Shown here one piece after another: positions 40,875 through 42,467 of a DNA stretch of 42,467 nucleotides. How positions within the stretch are numbered: position 1 is the first letter of the stretch; each line of letters starts with the position of its first letter. The notes beneath the pieces are model-generated. The model did no database searches. It was not told the DNA's origin and saw nothing but the letters and a program-made list of their open reading frames with translations. The translations under genes were made by a program, and so were the position numbers. The DNA comes from a bacterium (GTDB taxonomy: Bacteria; Zhuqueibacterota; Zhuqueibacteria; Residuimicrobiales; Residuimicrobiaceae): NCBI GenBank assembly GCA_029554865.1, contig JAKPUX010000129.1:1-42467 (forward strand), read 5' to 3'.

Positions 40875-41666
40875 ATGCTGCGCTGGTATTGCGGAGACCT
40901 CCATATGCATACCGTGCTGTCACCCTGCTCGGAATTGACCATGGGGCCCCGGGACATCGTTCAGACCGCCATCGCGAAGGGACTCGATTTCATCGCGATC
41001 ACCGATCATAATTCGGGGGAAAACGTCACCGCTGTGCAGGGAGCCGCCCAGGGCACTCATCTGCAGGTCTTTCCAGGCATCGAGGTTTCCACTCGGGAAG
41101 AGATCCATATGATCACTCTCTTCCCCTCCCTGGTACGACTGTTCGGCTTTCAGAAATGGCTCTACGGTCAGCTGCAGGAGGGGGAGAACGACCCCACTTT
41201 GTGGGGACCGCAGATCGTCGTCGATGCGCAGGAAAACATCGTTGGGGAAAACAATCGACTGCTCGGTCTGCCCATACGGCAGTCCTATGATCAGGTCGTG
41301 CGCGAGGCGGTCGCCCGGGAGGGGATCATCTATCCCGCCCATATCGACCGGCGCGCCAACAGCATGGTGCGCACCCTCGGCTTTCTGCCTGCCGATCTGC
41401 CCTTCCGGGTCGTTGAACTCTCTCGCCGCGCCAACCTGGCCGACGCGGTGGAGCGTTACAGCAGCAGCGGTCTGCAGCTGATCACCGCCTCAGACGCCCA
41501 TGATATCGATCAACTCGGCTCTGCCCGGAGCTGGTTCAAAATGGCCGGAACCACTTTCCCCGAGCTGCTCCAGGCCTGCCGGGGGGAGAACGGCCGCTGC
41601 ATCGCTGTGCTCCAGCCCGACGAAGCCGGCCGCAGCGGGGCGCCCTGCGCAGCCGCTGCGCACTGA
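40875..41666 (+). CDS. PHP-domain metal-dependent phosphoesterase-like protein
   Basis: 263 residues; the ATG at 40875 directly follows the upstream stop. PHP motif I DLHMHTVLSPCSE near residue 8, ITDHNSGEN near residue 38, the GIEVSTREEIHMI motif, PAHIDR around residue 155 and ITASDAHD near residue 205 supply the His/Asp/Glu metal ligands expected of PHP phosphoesterases (compare TrpH/YciV and histidinol phosphatases). The substrate is unknown. PHP genes next to DRTGG and HATPase genes are a recurring neighbourhood of [FeFe] hydrogenase operons. The last 20 residues are Ala/Arg-rich and probably unstructured. Confidence 0.85.
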   Translation: MLRWYCGDLHMHTVLSPCSELTMGPRDIVQTAIAKGLDFIAITDHNSGENVTAVQGAAQGTHLQVFPGIEVSTREEIHMITLFPSLVRLFGFQKWLYGQLQEGENDPTLWGPQIVVDAQENIVGENNRLLGLPIRQSYDQVVREAVAREGIIYPAHIDRRANSMVRTLGFLPADLPFRVVELSRRANLADAVERYSSSGLQLITASDAHDIDQLGSARSWFKMAGTTFPELLQACRGENGRCIAVLQPDEAGRSGAPCAAAAH

Positions 41667-41684
41667 CCAGGAAAAGGGACGACT

Positions 41685-42233
41685 GTGCGCGAACTCTCAC
41701 TGCATATTCTGGATATTGTCACCAATTCGATCGAGGCGGAAGCCAGTCGCGTCATCCTCTGGCTCGAGGAATCAGTGGAGAAAAATCTTTTTTCCATCAC
41801 CGTGCGCGACAACGGACGCGGCATGAGCCAGGAGATGATCGATGCGGTCATCGATCCCTTCGTCACGACCAGGACCACCCGTCCGGTCGGAATGGGTCTG
41901 CCCCTGCTCAGGCAGGCGGCGACCAGCTGCGGGGGAGAGCTGCGCATCAAATCCAGGATCGGCAAGGGCACTACCTTGACCGCTTCGTTTCTGCACAACA
42001 GCCTGAACCGTTCCCCCCTCGGCGGCATCGCCGAGACCGTGGTCAATCTCATCATCGGTGCGCCTGATGTCCATTTTCTCTACGGCCATCGCACCGACGC
42101 AGGCTGCTTTACCTTTGATTCATACTGGATTTACGCCCGGATGGCGGAACTGGATTGTTCCCAATACATGCTGGTTGAGCCGGCGCAAAAATGGATCATG
42201 GAGCGGCTGCAGTCGATCGCTTCGACCGCCTGA
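41685..42233 (+). CDS. Stand-alone HATPase-fold protein of the hydrogenase locus
   Basis: 182 residues from GTG 41685, with AAGG about 8 nt upstream. Residues 1-105 are a GHKL ATPase domain: N box LDIVTNSIEAEA, DNGRGM, GMGLPLL and GKGTTLTASF. It has no H-box, HAMP or receiver. The C-terminal 75 residues (PDVHFLYGHRTDAGCFTFDSYW) are a small alpha/beta part found only in such hydrogenase-linked proteins as far as I can tell. The first 15 residues (RELSLHILDIVTNSIE) are typical of this group. Anti-sigma-like or protein-kinase activity is possible but unproven. It completes the DRTGG/PHP/HATPase trio. Confidence 0.82.
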   Translation: MRELSLHILDIVTNSIEAEASRVILWLEESVEKNLFSITVRDNGRGMSQEMIDAVIDPFVTTRTTRPVGMGLPLLRQAATSCGGELRIKSRIGKGTTLTASFLHNSLNRSPLGGIAETVVNLIIGAPDVHFLYGHRTDAGCFTFDSYWIYARMAELDCSQYMLVEPAQKWIMERLQSIASTA

Positions 42234-42359
42234 TCCACCCAGTGATCCCGCGCCGGCCCGATGCCGGAGTTTTAGAAGCTCTACTTAATCAACAGATCCA
42301 CATCGGCGAAGGCTTTTTCCAGGTCCGCCGGTGAAACACAACTGCAGGAGGAATACCGC

Positions 42360-42467
42360 GTGAAAAGTTTGTCAGATCTCCGCGCCATCAAGGAAAAAGC
42401 CAAGAAGGAAATGGCCGCCCGCGAACAATCGGCCAAATACCGCATCGTCATCGCCATGGGGACCTGC
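42360..42467 (+). CDS. hndB: HndB-like [2Fe-2S] thioredoxin-fold subunit, 3' truncated by the window end
   Basis: 36 codons from GTG 42360, which has a strong AGGAGGAA 6 nt upstream. The start KSLSDLRAIKEKAKKEMAAR followed by YRIVIAMGTC matches the opening of small HndB/NuoE2-like ferredoxin subunits (helix, then strand and the first cluster Cys). The gene runs off the window. It may belong to a further set of hydrogenase subunits beyond the edge. The 126-bp gap before it (42234-42359) shows no terminator or promoter that I can defend. Confidence 0.65.
   Translation, partial: MKSLSDLRAIKEKAKKEMAAREQSAKYRIVIAMGTC

Noticed and set aside
42282-42350. Minus-strand fragment that reads like a protein C-terminus (VSPADLEKAFADVDLLIK then stop)
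   Set aside because: It is too short, lacks a start within the gap and overlaps the ribosome site of the next gene; a gene remnant cannot be shown from this window.

Overview
The window looks like a chromosomal segment, roughly 60% G+C, from an uncultured anaerobe of the FCB group (Calditrichota, KSB1 or a relative). Two secreted proteins end in the C-terminal sorting/FlgD-like module typical of type IX secretion (QNYPNPFN..., final ...R(M)-Y-x-K). The remaining genes are those of a hydrogen-metabolising anaerobe with menaquinone-type membrane redox modules. The phylum assignment is an inference from these hallmarks, not from a database search.

Layout. (1) 1-12117: surface and secreted functions on the + strand. 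These are the 3' part of an N-acetylmuramoyl-L-alanine amidase, a 2859-residue secreted protein (DUF11-like repeats, 11 SdrD-B-like repeats, a GH99-like domain, a discoidin-like domain, a sorting tail) and a small lipoprotein. (2) 12271-16717: an exported oligoendopeptidase F (- strand) and a NagB/PIG-L two-domain protein (+ strand). (3) 16856-23439: a - strand operon whose gene order is small membrane peptide, HybA-like ferredoxin, NrfD fused to a triheme tail, GcvH-like protein with a Cys-rich N-terminus, sensor kinase with haem-c motifs, and NtrC-type activator. It is preceded by a good sigma-54 promoter and a palindrome at enhancer distance. (4) 24059-27430: an exported transglutaminase-like protein and a xylulokinase-like FGGY kinase. 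(5) 27476-29893: a receiver/degenerate-kinase protein and a second NtrC-type activator. (6) 30082-42467: a second candidate sigma-54 promoter followed by a long [FeFe]-hydrogenase locus. It encodes a pseudo-receiver, NuoE-, NuoF- and HydA-type subunits of an apparently electron-bifurcating hydrogenase, a sensory [FeFe]-hydrogenase-like domain fused to a histidine kinase, two stand-alone receivers, a receiver-PAS-kinase, a MurF-like ligase lacking the N-terminal domain, the DRTGG/PHP/HATPase trio, and the start of an HndB-like gene cut by the window end.

How the parts may work together (inference). The cytosolic HydABC-type enzyme would interconvert H2 with NAD(P)H and reduced ferredoxin. The hydrogenase-like kinase could read H2 or Fe-S redox state and pass phosphate to the adjacent receivers and possibly to the EBP at 28520. 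The haem-motif kinase could read periplasmic redox state and drive its own membrane redox operon through the EBP at 16856. Each redox operon has its own sigma-54 promoter candidate and its own, different, palindrome, which suggests two parallel sigma-54 circuits. The most novel-looking items are the [FeFe]-hydrogenase-like histidine kinase with its receiver stack, the paired sigma-54 control, the unusual L1 motif of the catalytic HydA, and the MurF-like ligase inside the hydrogenase locus.
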